NCBI GenBank assembly: GCA_903970165.1
Contig: CAJCHZ010000078.1
Coordinates: 1-64,000 of the forward strand
Reading direction: 5' to 3'
DNA from: Betaproteobacteria bacterium
GTDB taxonomy: Bacteria; Acidobacteriota; Terriglobia; Acidiferrales; UBA7541
DNA: 64,000 nt
The notes under the pieces are model-generated. The model had not been told where the DNA came from. It searched no databases and was given only the letters and a program-made list of their open reading frames with translations. Both the position numbers and the translations under genes were made by a program. Below are positions 16,474 through 25,242 of this stretch, one piece after another; position 1 is the stretch's first letter; each line of letters opens with the position of its first letter.

Positions 16474-18792
16474 CTACGGCTGAACCTGCACGCTGGCCTC
16501 GCTCGTAACCAGCGGAATCGGCCGCTGCTGCGAATCCTTTGCATTCTGCTGCACGATGGACAAGCCGGATGTGCCCGGCGCAATGCCCTTAATCACGATA
16601 CCCAGCAAGGTCCCGCTTCCGTTCACACCCGGCGTGTTGGGCTGTCTTGTAGCGGAAATAATCGCCTGCCCCTTTTCTTTGTTGACGTTTTCCACGATGG
16701 CGATTTCCTGCGTCCCTCCGGAGAGAAACCCGCCGTGTTGCCCTTCGCCGACCGCGTGCTGCACTTCTTCCACGCTAATGACTGCCGGATTGTATTGCAC
16801 CAGCATCGGGATAGAGAACAGGTCGCTCACATTGTCCACGACCACTGCAATCGTTTTTGTCTCTCCCACTTTCAGCGTCAGCCCCTGCGGCTCGAACCGC
16901 AACTTGCCGGGCTGTCCTTGCGGCGCATTACTTACAGCCGGCGCGGTCGCCCCTGGCGTCCCTGGCAAGCTCCCACCGGGCGCCGTTCCGGCCGCTGGTG
17001 CCTGCCCGCCAGACTTTGCGGGTTCCTGCACCGCCGGCGTACGAATATCGCTCTCGCGCTTCACCTGTACGGCGAGTTCCGTTCCAGAGGAAAGCCCGCG
17101 CAAATTCGCTTTCGTCCAATCCGGTAGCCGCACGATATGCGGAATCAGCACGATCAGCACTTCGTCTTCCTGGTGTTCCACGCTGTCCGTTGAAAACAGG
17201 TAACGAATCACGGGAATCTTCGCCAATCCTGGCCAGCCATTCAGCGTTTTCGTATCCGTCCGCTGGATTAACCCCGCCAGAATATTCACTTCGCCTTCCT
17301 TCAATCGTATGTCATTTTCAACGACTCTCTGGCTGATGATCGGCTGGCTGATTCCTCCAATGGTGGATGTGCCTGTTACCGAAGAAACCTCGATCTTTTC
17401 TTTCAGGCTGATGTCATGATTCGGGTGTACGCGCGGCGTGATATCAATATTCACACCCACATCCTGATATTGAAACTGTGTGTTAACCAGTGGATTCACC
17501 AGGCCCGCTCCACCGACTGCTCCAACTCCTACTCCGGCCTGAAAGCTTCCCGTTGCAATCGGAATGCGGTCGCCGATCTTTAGCTTCGCCTGTTGCCCGT
17601 CCACCGACCGCAGCTCCGGATTCTGAATGATTTTCGTAAACGTATCCGTCAGCACCGCTGTAGCCGTCAAGTTCGGCACTGTGACGCTGTAATCGCTGCT
17701 GTTCAACTGCCGAAGATTCTGCAGCGTAATGTTGTTCGTCGTGGATGTGGTCGTCGTGGTAGAAGTAGTGCTTGTTGACGATGCTCCCGGATTAATCGCG
17801 ATGGACGCGCTCTGCCCGGGCAGAATTCCCAGGTTCCGCAATCGGTCCGTCCTCGCTTCCAGCACTTCCACCTGAATCACGACTTCCGGCTTCGCCTTAT
17901 CCACGTCGTCCAACACTTTTTGGATCAGCGTCAGCATGTCCGGCGTCGCGCGGATCACGATCGCATTCTGCGCGTTAAGCTGCTGGATGCGCTTCAAATC
18001 GAACAATTGCCGAAGCCCCGTCACAATTTCTGTCAAATCTTGCGGCGTCACCGTATTCGCCAGGTAAAACGTCTTCAGAACTTCCTCTTCGTAGTCGCGC
18101 CTCTTCTGCGCCTGGTCCGGGATCACCATCACGATGTTTTCCGTGATCGGTTTTGTAAAAGCTTTGCTCTCCAGGTTGACGATCTCCAGCGCCTGCGCAA
18201 TCGTCACATTATTCAAATCCACGCTGATTCGCCGCGCAGGGAATTCCGGATCGTAAATCATCGTCAGCCCCGCCAGCTTCCCGATCGTGTCGTACACCAT
18301 CTTGGCGTCGGCGCCTGGGGCTTTGTATGTGATGGCTATGTTCGACAGCGGCTTGATCTCCGGCGGGGCGGAGACAAACTTTTGCATTTCGTCATCGGCG
18401 GGCTTGGCGGAACTGTCGTTTGCGTGGTTTTGTTCCGCGATCATCGCCAGCGTCTTCTTCAGTTCCTGCGCTGCCACCGGGCTGCCCGGATCAATCATTT
18501 GCGCCCGCTGGAATTGGACCGCCGCGCCCTGCAAGTCCCCATTTTCCCTCTGCTTAATCCCTTCCTTGATGTGTTGCTCCCCGGCGTCAAACCGCGCTTG
18601 GTTGTATCGAATCTTGTAGCCGGCGTTATTGGGGTCCGCCTTCAGGGCCTTTTGGTAAAACTCCATAGCGGCATCGAAATCTTGCAGCGTCTCAGCCTTC
18701 CGCCCCTTGTTGTAATCCGAATCGCCTTTCGGGCAGCCGGAGGCGAACAGACCTATGCCGACACACAAAAACACAATTAGGCTACGCCGCAT
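16474..18792 (-). CDS. Secretin (GspD-like) lipoprotein with TPR head and C-terminal cohesin domain
   Basis: The ATG at 18792, with GGAG 5 bases upstream, gives 772 residues starting with a lipoprotein signal (FASGC, Cys20). Residues about 25-120 contain TPR-like repeats (AMEFYQKALKADPNNAGYK). Residues about 150-310 are secretin N-domains (SVDLNNVTIAQALEIVNLES). A Ser/Thr run lies at 339-353. The outer-membrane secretin core is about 380-556 (VPNLTATAVLTDT, GDRIPI, VGVNIDITPRVH, VNILAGLI). After a Pro/Ala/Gly linker (about 585-628), residues 631-772 form a cohesin-type beta-sandwich (KVGETKTIAVVVDNVSDLFS, MLVQYNPAVISV). It would form the outer-membrane channel for the two co-encoded pseudopilins. 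The longer start at 18822 would spoil the signal peptide. Confidence 0.92.
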   Translation of the reverse strand: MRRSLIVFLCVGIGLFASGCPKGDSDYNKGRKAETLQDFDAAMEFYQKALKADPNNAGYKIRYNQARFDAGEQHIKEGIKQRENGDLQGAAVQFQRAQMIDPGSPVAAQELKKTLAMIAEQNHANDSSAKPADDEMQKFVSAPPEIKPLSNIAITYKAPGADAKMVYDTIGKLAGLTMIYDPEFPARRISVDLNNVTIAQALEIVNLESKAFTKPITENIVMVIPDQAQKRRDYEEEVLKTFYLANTVTPQDLTEIVTGLRQLFDLKRIQQLNAQNAIVIRATPDMLTLIQKVLDDVDKAKPEVVIQVEVLEARTDRLRNLGILPGQSASIAINPGASSTSTTSTTTTTSTTNNITLQNLRQLNSSDYSVTVPNLTATAVLTDTFTKIIQNPELRSVDGQQAKLKIGDRIPIATGSFQAGVGVGAVGGAGLVNPLVNTQFQYQDVGVNIDITPRVHPNHDISLKEKIEVSSVTGTSTIGGISQPIISQRVVENDIRLKEGEVNILAGLIQRTDTKTLNGWPGLAKIPVIRYLFSTDSVEHQEDEVLIVLIPHIVRLPDWTKANLRGLSSGTELAVQVKRESDIRTPAVQEPAKSGGQAPAAGTAPGGSLPGTPGATAPAVSNAPQGQPGKLRFEPQGLTLKVGETKTIAVVVDNVSDLFSIPMLVQYNPAVISVEEVQHAVGEGQHGGFLSGGTQEIAIVENVNKEKGQAIISATRQPNTPGVNGSGTLLGIVIKGIAPGTSGLSIVQQNAKDSQQRPIPLVTSEASVQVQP

Positions 18793-18930
18793 GGACTCTC
18801 CGAGGCCTCGACACGAAGCCATTGCAGTCTATCACCCGGTTTAGAGCACCGGCAAGACGCGGAAGGTTGGCTCGACTCCTTCAAGTAATGTGCCCAAACC
18901 ATACCCATAGCCAAGTTTTAACAGTCCAGT

Positions 18931-18936
18931 TATGAT
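18931..18936 (+). promoter_or_regulatory. -10 box of smpB
   Basis: TATGAT lies 8 bases before the GTG start of smpB, so transcription would begin within about two bases of the start codon. GAGG (18937-18940) lies between and would fall largely outside such a transcript. No good -35 box is visible. Confidence 0.35.
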
Positions 18937-18944
18937 GAGGGATT

Positions 18945-19442
18945 GTGCCGAAGCCAATCAAGAAGCCCGAGAAGGGCGCCAAATCCGGCGAACAAATCGT
19001 GGCCCAGAACCGTGCCGCATCCTATAACTACCATCTTATGGACCGGATGGAAGCCGGCCTCGTTCTGCATGGCACCGAAGTGAAAGCGTTGCGCGAAGGA
19101 AAAGCGAATATCCGGGATGCCTATATCGATTTTAAGCCATCGGGCGCGTGGCTCGTCAACGCACACATTGCACAATACTTGCCCGGCGGCCCCTGGAACC
19201 ATGAGCCGCTCGGTTCGCGCAAATTGCTCCTTCACAAGAACGAAATCTACAGGTTTGCCGGACGTACCCAAGCTAAGGGTTTGACCGTGATTCCCACGAA
19301 GATTTACTTCAAAAATGGCATCGCAAAGGTCGAAATCGCCCTGGCACAAGGTAAAAAATCGTGGGACCGCCGCCAGGACGAAAAAGATAAGGAAGCTCGA
19401 AGAGAGACCGAAAAAGCGATGTATAACAATCGGAGGCGATAG
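18945..19442 (+). CDS. smpB: SsrA-binding protein SmpB
   Basis: A 165-residue SmpB, the partner of tmRNA in rescuing stalled ribosomes. Diagnostic segments are NRAASYNYHLMDRMEAGLVL, GTEVKALREGKANIRDAYI, LLLHKNEI and IYFKNGIAKVEIALAQGKK, followed by the basic tail WDRRQDEKDKEARR that enters the decoding site. Length is usual, with a short N-terminal extension rich in Lys/Pro. It starts at GTG. The stop is 6 bases before pepA, so the two are probably co-transcribed. The tmRNA gene (ssrA) was not found in the window. Confidence 0.97.
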   Translation: MPKPIKKPEKGAKSGEQIVAQNRAASYNYHLMDRMEAGLVLHGTEVKALREGKANIRDAYIDFKPSGAWLVNAHIAQYLPGGPWNHEPLGSRKLLLHKNEIYRFAGRTQAKGLTVIPTKIYFKNGIAKVEIALAQGKKSWDRRQDEKDKEARRETEKAMYNNRRR

Positions 19443-19448
19443 AGGAAC

Positions 19449-20942
19449 ATGCACATCACACTTGAAACAAAGCCGTTTGCCGCCTTGGAGACTGACGCCC
19501 TCGTCTCCTATGTTTTTGACGAGAGCGATCCAATTCAAGGGCGTATCTCCGAAATTGATACGGCCGCGGGCGGTTTTCTCAAGAAGCTGGCTAAGAGCGG
19601 CGAATTCAGCGGCAAGCCGCTCGAGACGACCCTTCTCCACGCCGTAGCCGGACTGAAAGCCGTCCGGCTCCTGCTCCTTGGAGCAGGGAAGCGTGAAAAG
19701 TTTGATAACGCCGCGCTTCGCAAACTTGCCGGCGTTGCAACCCGTTATCTCAAAACGCGAAGCGTCCACAACTTCGCGTTCGTCGTCCGCGAAAACGATG
19801 CCACCGAAGATTTCGCTCAGGCCATCGTCGAAGGCGCCATCGCCGCCGACTTTGAGTCTGACAAATACAAGACCGACAAGAAAAACGATAAGTTCATCGA
19901 CTCTCTCGCCATCGCAGGATATTCCGACGCCGAACGTGCCGCTGGCGAAAAAGGTTTGGCCCGTGGACGCATTATCGGAGAGTCGCAGAGTTTTGCGCGC
20001 GACCTCATCAACGAGCCTTCCAACAAGCTCACGCCAAAAATTCTCGCCGAAAAAGCGGAAGCCATGGCCAAACAGGCTGGCCTCGCTGTCGAGATTCTCG
20101 ACGAAAGGAAAATCGCTGATTTAAAAATGGGCGCTCTGCTCAGCGTTTCGCAAGGCGGGCCTGAACCGCCGCGCATGATTGTCGTGACGTACACGCCAGC
20201 GGATCCCAAGCCTGGCGCGCCCGTCATTGGACTCGTCGGCAAAGCCGTTACGTTTGATACCGGAGGTATTTCCATTAAACCTGCTGACGGCATGGAAAAA
20301 ATGAAGTACGACATGGCTGGCGGAGCCACGATGCTCGGCGTCATGCGCGCGCTCGCGACGCTAAAGCCGAACGTCAAAGTGATCTGCGTTGTTCCGGCCA
20401 CGGAAAACATGCCTGGCGGCACGGCGCAGAAGCCAGGCGATATTCAGACCGCCATGTCCGGCAAAACCATCGAAGTCTTGAACACCGACGCCGAAGGCCG
20501 GCTCATTCTTGCCGATGGCGTTCACTACGCCAAGCAGCTTGGTGCCACGCATCTCGTTGACGCGGCTACCCTCACTGGTGCGATTGTCGTAGCGCTGGCT
20601 AGTATCAACGTCGGCGTCTTCAGCGGCGCGGATCAGACCTGGACGGACAAGCTGCTCGCTTCGGCAAAAGCCGTCGGCGAAAAAATGTGGCAGTTGCCGA
20701 TGGATGATGAGTACCGCGAATTCATCAAGGGCACCGTCGCCGACATTCAGAATATTGGCAGCGGCAAAGGCGGCGGTTCCATCACCGGCGCCTGGTTCAT
20801 CCGCGAATTCGCCGGCGACACCCCGTGGATCCACCTCGATATCGCCGGCACCGCCTGGAACGACGACGCCAAGCCCTGGCTAGCCAAAGGCCCTACCGGC
20901 GTGGCGCTGCGAACGCTCGTGCATCTGGCAATGTCCTACTAG
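19449..20942 (+). CDS. pepA: Leucyl aminopeptidase (M17)
   Basis: A 497-residue cytosolic M17 aminopeptidase that removes N-terminal residues from peptides with two metal ions. The catalytic C-terminal domain is intact: GLVGKAVTFDTGGISIKPAD, KYDMAGGATMLG, the signature NTDAEGRLILADG, and VDAATLTGAIVVAL. The N-terminal domain (1-160) is of the usual divergent type. It lies 6 bases behind smpB. A peptide-recycling role next to the trans-translation factor is a reasonable inference but not proved. Confidence 0.96.
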   Translation: MHITLETKPFAALETDALVSYVFDESDPIQGRISEIDTAAGGFLKKLAKSGEFSGKPLETTLLHAVAGLKAVRLLLLGAGKREKFDNAALRKLAGVATRYLKTRSVHNFAFVVRENDATEDFAQAIVEGAIAADFESDKYKTDKKNDKFIDSLAIAGYSDAERAAGEKGLARGRIIGESQSFARDLINEPSNKLTPKILAEKAEAMAKQAGLAVEILDERKIADLKMGALLSVSQGGPEPPRMIVVTYTPADPKPGAPVIGLVGKAVTFDTGGISIKPADGMEKMKYDMAGGATMLGVMRALATLKPNVKVICVVPATENMPGGTAQKPGDIQTAMSGKTIEVLNTDAEGRLILADGVHYAKQLGATHLVDAATLTGAIVVALASINVGVFSGADQTWTDKLLASAKAVGEKMWQLPMDDEYREFIKGTVADIQNIGSGKGGGSITGAWFIREFAGDTPWIHLDIAGTAWNDDAKPWLAKGPTGVALRTLVHLAMSY

Positions 20943-21060
20943 AATCTCGTTGCCTTCAATCTCGTCCGCCGGGACAGCATGCCGCGCCACTCCCTAAATG
21001 CCATCACAAATGCGGCGGTTGAGGGATGCCCTAATAGGCTGCGTCGAGGATCGCTGTTGA

Positions 21061-22149
21061 CTAGATTTTGCCGGGCGGGCGCGGCTCGAAGATGACAGCG
21101 CGGCGACGTTTCGACTGGATGATTCCGAAGGCAGTTACATACATCAGCGTGGTGTATGGATACCACCCAAACGTCCACCCAGCAAGCAGATGGGCCGGAA
21201 AATACGAACATAGCATGGCCCAGTGAAACGTGAATCGTTGAGAGATCCAGCCGACAAGCACACCCGCCAAAAGGTAAGCCGCGAAAATCAGAAGCTTCCC
21301 AATCGTCAGATGCGATCGGGCAGGCGCGAGGCCGAGACGCGCCTCGCACGCCGGAGCGAGTTTCAGGATGGTCACGAGGGGAAGCACGCACGCGATCAAC
21401 GCGGTCAGAATTGTTTCCGTCCAGGATATCCGTTGGGCGAACGGATTGTAGTGGTTCCAGATGCCGCGCAACCGTGTTTTGTCTGTGGCTTCATAGGCTG
21501 TGTGGTCTGGCAGAAGCTGATAAATCCCGCGAGCGAGTTGGTATTCCGAAAAACGACGGTGTTCCGCGCGTTGGCGTTCCGAGATTTGCTCGACGTCGGC
21601 CGCGGGAGGATTGGGCGTTCCCAAGGAAGACGCCCGCGAATCGTGACGCTGTTTCAACACAGCGAGGTCGGAAACTTGACGGAAGTCCTGCGTGATTCGC
21701 CACGGAGGATCATCCATAAGTGATTTGCTTGTCAGGCTACGTGTCAGCAACAAAGTTCCATCGGAGAAGCGGGTGGTGAAGGCCACGAGCGAGCTTGTCT
21801 TCACAGCTTCGACGCTTCCGGACTTGGCTTTCAATTCGATGATCGTGAGGACGCAGGAAACGGAATCGGCTGGATTGTGATAGTGACGGGAGAGATTGAA
21901 TCCGTAGTTTCGAAAATTCGTGACGCGAGTATTGCACAGCGGCCGGTAGTTCAAGGCGGCGAGCTTCTCATCGAAAGGGCGAATGTACTCTCGTTGCGCT
22001 TCGGAAAGGGCGCTGTCCTTCATTTCCTCGATTTGCAAGTCCACGGGAATGGCACGCTGGTTCTGCTGTGCGCGCTGCCTTCCGCCAAACAGAATCTTGA
22101 ACGTGGCGATCGCGAAAATTGGTAAGTCAACATCGAAAGGGATGACCAT
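21061..22149 (-). CDS. Membrane protein of unknown function
   Basis: Reading from ATG 22149 gives 362 residues. The soluble N-terminal two-thirds has segments such as LNYRPLCNTRVTNFRNYG and SSLVAFTTRFSDGTLLLTRS. The C-terminal third carries about three hydrophobic helices (TETILTALIACVLPLVTILK; KLLIFAAYLLAGVLVGWI; MLCSYFPAHLLAGWTF). I do not recognise the family. The open frame extends upstream to a GTG at 22227, but those first 26 codons match the C-terminus of ArgS and look like a relic, not part of this protein. The gene diverges from the kinase at 22404. Confidence 0.65.
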   Translation of the reverse strand: MVIPFDVDLPIFAIATFKILFGGRQRAQQNQRAIPVDLQIEEMKDSALSEAQREYIRPFDEKLAALNYRPLCNTRVTNFRNYGFNLSRHYHNPADSVSCVLTIIELKAKSGSVEAVKTSSLVAFTTRFSDGTLLLTRSLTSKSLMDDPPWRITQDFRQVSDLAVLKQRHDSRASSLGTPNPPAADVEQISERQRAEHRRFSEYQLARGIYQLLPDHTAYEATDKTRLRGIWNHYNPFAQRISWTETILTALIACVLPLVTILKLAPACEARLGLAPARSHLTIGKLLIFAAYLLAGVLVGWISQRFTFHWAMLCSYFPAHLLAGWTFGWYPYTTLMYVTAFGIIQSKRRRAVIFEPRPPGKI

Positions 22150-22159
22150 TGCTATATTA

Positions 22160-22240
22160 TTCTCCGGCTTCTCGATGCTAAGCAGGCGGAGCGCCTTTAC
22201 CAATTGCGATTCGACTAGTTCTGCCACGCCCCAGGCTTCA
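22160..22240 (-). pseudogene. Relic of an argS 3' end
   Basis: The minus strand reads AELVESQLVKALRLLSIEKP, compared with TELVESQLVRALSLLGIEAP at the end of the intact argS (27137-29179). At the DNA level the stretch CAGAACTAGTCGAATC is identical in both, and codons beyond it differ mainly by scattered changes, so this is an old, diverged copy. One extra base before the match puts the upstream part out of frame. Both copies lie on the minus strand and so are direct repeats about 5 kb apart. Confidence 0.6.
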
Positions 22241-22362
22241 GTTTACTTCCCGCCCTGCAGCATGATGCTACTGCGCGAGTCCCTGCACCGAACCCGCTAC
22301 TGTCCTTTCGGCTCCTCCGTCCCTGCCCGGAGGCCGTTCCGCGCAATTCTTGGCTGCTTTCG

Positions 22363-22391
22363 TTGACTTCCCCTACCGCCCGCCCTAATAT
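22363..22391 (+). promoter_or_regulatory. Sigma-70-type promoter of the PD40 kinase gene
   Basis: TTGACT (22363-22368), a 17-base spacer and TAATAT (22386-22391) make a near-consensus promoter. Transcription would start near 22398, only about six bases before the GTG start at 22404, leaving no room for a ribosome binding site. Confidence 0.65.
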
Positions 22392-22403
22392 GCACTGGCT
22401 ACT

Positions 22404-25109
22404 GTGACGGAATCCCAGCCAATTCTCGGACAAACTTTCTCCCACTATCGCATCATCGAGCAGCTTGGCGGCGGCGGCATGGGGATCGTCTACAAAGCCG
22501 AAGACACCACGCTCGGCCGCCTCGTCGCCCTCAAATTTCTCCCCGAAGAACTCTCCCGCGATAAAGCCGCTCTCGAACGCTTCCTTCGCGAAGCCCGAGC
22601 CGCCGCTGCGCTCAACCATCCCAACATTTGCACCATTCACGAAATCGGCGAATACCAGGACGGCCGCCGCTTCCTCGTCATGGAACTCCTCAAGGGTCAA
22701 ACCCTGAAGCATCGCATCGCCGGCGGTCCCTTGCCCCTCGATACGCTGGTCGAGCTTGGCATTCAATCCGCCGACGCTCTCGACGCCGCCCACGCCGAAA
22801 ATATCATCCATCGCGACATCAAACCCGCCAACATTTTCGTTACCGATCGCGGCCAGGCCAAAGTTCTCGATTTCGGCCTCGCCAAAGTCATGCAGTCCCC
22901 CGGCGAAGCCGGTATGCACGCCACCGCCACCATCGATGAAGCCAATCTCACCAGCCCCGGCGTCGCTCTCGGCACCGTCGCCTATATGTCTCCCGAACAA
23001 ACCCTCGGCAAGGAACTTGATGCCCGCACCGATCTTTTTTCCTTCGGCGTCGTGCTTTATGAAATGAGCACCGGCCGCCCCGCGTTTCCCGGCTCGACGT
23101 CTGCCGCCATTTTCGACGCCATCCTGAATCGCTCGCCCATCGCCCCTATTCGCCTCAATCCCGAACTCCCCGCGGAGCTCGAGCGCATCGTCAACAAAGC
23201 CCTCGAAAAAGACCGCGCCATGCGCTATCAAAACGCCGCCGATCTCCGCACCGACCTCAAGCGCCTCCAGCGCGACACCAGCTCCAGCCGCGTTCAGGTC
23301 GCCTCGGATGCGGTCGCCGCGGGCGGATCGGGCGGCACAGTTATTCCGCCTCAACCCCTGACTGCTTCCGGCAGCGCTCCCCTTGCCGCGCCCCGCGGCA
23401 GCCTTCTGATTCCCGGAATCATCGCCGCCCTGGTCGTTGTCGCCGCCATCGTTTTCGCCATTTACAAATTCACTCCGCGAAGAGCCGTTCTCGATATTCA
23501 AAACATGCGCATCGCCCCGCTTACCAATTCCGGCAAAGCCTCCGCCGTCACCATCTCGCCGAACGGCCAATACGTCGTCTACGTCCTCAACGACAGCGGC
23601 AGGCAAAGCCTCAATGTCCGCCAAGTCGAAACCGGCAGCGACGTGCAAGTACTGGCTCCGGAAGAGGAATCCTTTAACGGCCTCATCTTTTCCGCCGACG
23701 GCAATTACATCTACTTCAGCCGCACCACCAAAGTCGCGGGCTTCAGCGACATCTATAAAATGCCCGTCCTCGGTGGCCAGCCGCAGATCGTCGCGCACGA
23801 CGCAGATACTTCGCCGGCCATTTCTCCCGACGGAAAGCGCTTCGCCTTTCTCCGCGGCGATCCCGCCAAGTTCGAACTGCACGTCATGCTCGCCAATATC
23901 GACGGCACCGCCGAGAAAGTCCTCGCCACCTTCCCGGCGACCGTGAACGGTGCGAGTCTCCTTTCACCCGCTTGGTCGCCCGACGGCAAGACCATCGTGG
24001 TCTCGGTGTGGAGAAATTCCGGCGATCGTTTCCTTTTTGCCATTTCTCCTTCCGACGGATCCTCCCGCGCGCTCTATGAAGGGACCAATCTTCCCGGCCG
24101 TTCCGCTTGGTTGCCCGACGGTTCCGGCTTGGTCCTCGTCATGGCGGAGGCCGGCGTCAACACGCCGGGACAGCTGTGGTCCATCTCGTATCCCGGGGGC
24201 GAGCTCCATCGCCTCACCAACGATTTGACCAACTACGGCCTGAGCTCGCTAGGCATCACGCAAGACGCCAAGGTTATCGCCGCCGTCGAGTCCACCGTTC
24301 ATATCGAGCTGTGGGCTGCTCCGGGCGGCGACGCAGCGCGTGCCACCCAACTGCCGTTCAACGGCGAGCCGGGACTGGTCGTTTCTGCTTCCAACGACCG
24401 CCTCCTTGTTGGGAGCCGGCAAGGCGAGGCCTTCGCGGTGAAACCCGACGGCTCGGGACAAACCGCTCTCCTTCCCGGACGCAAATTAAATTTTCTAGCC
24501 GAGTGCGGCCCCAGCGGCACGCTCCTTTTTTCCGAACTCCGCGACGGCGCCCTGAACGTTTGGAAAGCCGATGCGGACGGCAACAACCCTATTCAGTTGA
24601 CCCACGAGAAGCGCGTCAATGCCTCCGGCTGCACCTCGGACGGCAAGTCTTACATTTTGTGGCGCGCTCCGGATCTGTTTCTCCAGGACTTCGATGGCAA
24701 CGCGCCTCCACGCAAAATCGATGTGAATACCAATGCGGGGCGGGTGCGCATTTCGCCGGATGGCAAGACCATCGCTACCCTCGGTTTCGTCGAAGGGCCT
24801 CCGGAGCGAATGGCGTTCACATTTGCGCCGTTCGGCGGCGGCGCGCCCCGCTATCTCTTTGACAACGTTCCTGCGTCCGCTCTCTGGCTGGACTGGGCCC
24901 CGGACGGCAAAGCACTCGACTATGCGATCCTTCGGCGCGGTGCTGCCAACGTCTGGCGCCAGCCCATCGAAGGCGGCCCCTACCAGCAGGTCACCAAGTT
25001 CACCACCACCGTGCTCAGCAGCTTTCGCTGGTCTCCTGACGGCAAAATGTTGTACGTCACGCGCGGCACCCGCTCCGCCGACATCATCCTGCTTCGCGAC
25101 ACAAAATAG
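22404..25109 (+). CDS. Ser/Thr protein kinase with membrane helix and PD40/TolB-like propeller
   Basis: A 901-residue kinase, GTG start. The kinase domain is about 15-290: glycine loop [10 protein letters not shown] 21-30, VALK with Lys44, HRDIKPAN 136-143, DFG 156-158 and SPE 196-198, with all catalytic residues present. A low-complexity linker (290-332) leads to one transmembrane helix (about 333-353, [20 protein letters not shown]). Residues about 365-895 contain repeated PD40 blades ([50 protein letters not shown]), giving an extracytoplasmic propeller as probable sensor. A GH127-type hydrolase follows 133 bases downstream with its own promoter. The ligand and substrates of the kinase are unknown. 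Confidence 0.94.
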   Translation: MTESQPILGQTFSHYRIIEQLGGGGMGIVYKAEDTTLGRLVALKFLPEELSRDKAALERFLREARAAAALNHPNICTIHEIGEYQDGRRFLVMELLKGQTLKHRIAGGPLPLDTLVELGIQSADALDAAHAENIIHRDIKPANIFVTDRGQAKVLDFGLAKVMQSPGEAGMHATATIDEANLTSPGVALGTVAYMSPEQTLGKELDARTDLFSFGVVLYEMSTGRPAFPGSTSAAIFDAILNRSPIAPIRLNPELPAELERIVNKALEKDRAMRYQNAADLRTDLKRLQRDTSSSRVQVASDAVAAGGSGGTVIPPQPLTASGSAPLAAPRGSLLIPGIIAALVVVAAIVFAIYKFTPRRAVLDIQNMRIAPLTNSGKASAVTISPNGQYVVYVLNDSGRQSLNVRQVETGSDVQVLAPEEESFNGLIFSADGNYIYFSRTTKVAGFSDIYKMPVLGGQPQIVAHDADTSPAISPDGKRFAFLRGDPAKFELHVMLANIDGTAEKVLATFPATVNGASLLSPAWSPDGKTIVVSVWRNSGDRFLFAISPSDGSSRALYEGTNLPGRSAWLPDGSGLVLVMAEAGVNTPGQLWSISYPGGELHRLTNDLTNYGLSSLGITQDAKVIAAVESTVHIELWAAPGGDAARATQLPFNGEPGLVVSASNDRLLVGSRQGEAFAVKPDGSGQTALLPGRKLNFLAECGPSGTLLFSELRDGALNVWKADADGNNPIQLTHEKRVNASGCTSDGKSYILWRAPDLFLQDFDGNAPPRKIDVNTNAGRVRISPDGKTIATLGFVEGPPERMAFTFAPFGGGAPRYLFDNVPASALWLDWAPDGKALDYAILRRGAANVWRQPIEGGPYQQVTKFTTTVLSSFRWSPDGKMLYVTRGTRSADIILLRDTK

Positions 25110-25192
25110 TCCATGGAGTGCGGCAGCTCGGTTGCCGCTTTTTCCGGCTGCCACGCCATTTGAAATCAGCCACGTTCTGCCAGAGCCTCCTC

Positions 25193-25222
25193 TTGACAGG
25201 CGGTTGTTTGCCGCGGTTAATA
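25193..25222 (+). promoter_or_regulatory. Possible promoter of the GH127-type gene
   Basis: TTGACA (25193-25198) is a perfect -35 box. The best -10 is the AT-rich TTAATA at 25217-25222 with an 18-base spacer, a weaker match. The leader to the ATG at 25243 would be about 13 bases. Confidence 0.4.
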
Positions 25223-25242
25223 GTGTTTGGGAACTCTCACCC

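Noticed and set aside
15487-18792. Complete type II secretion or type IV pilus operon
   Set aside because: Only a secretin and two pseudopilins are present; ATPase, platform and peptidase genes are missing from the window.
22215-23882. 555-residue Gly/Ala/Asp-rich frame on the minus strand
   Set aside because: It lies entirely antisense to a kinase with all catalytic motifs and is a by-product of high third-position GC.
24733-25242. Upstream extension of the GH127-type frame
   Set aside because: It overlaps the kinase out of frame, and the twin-arginine signal fixes the start at 25243.
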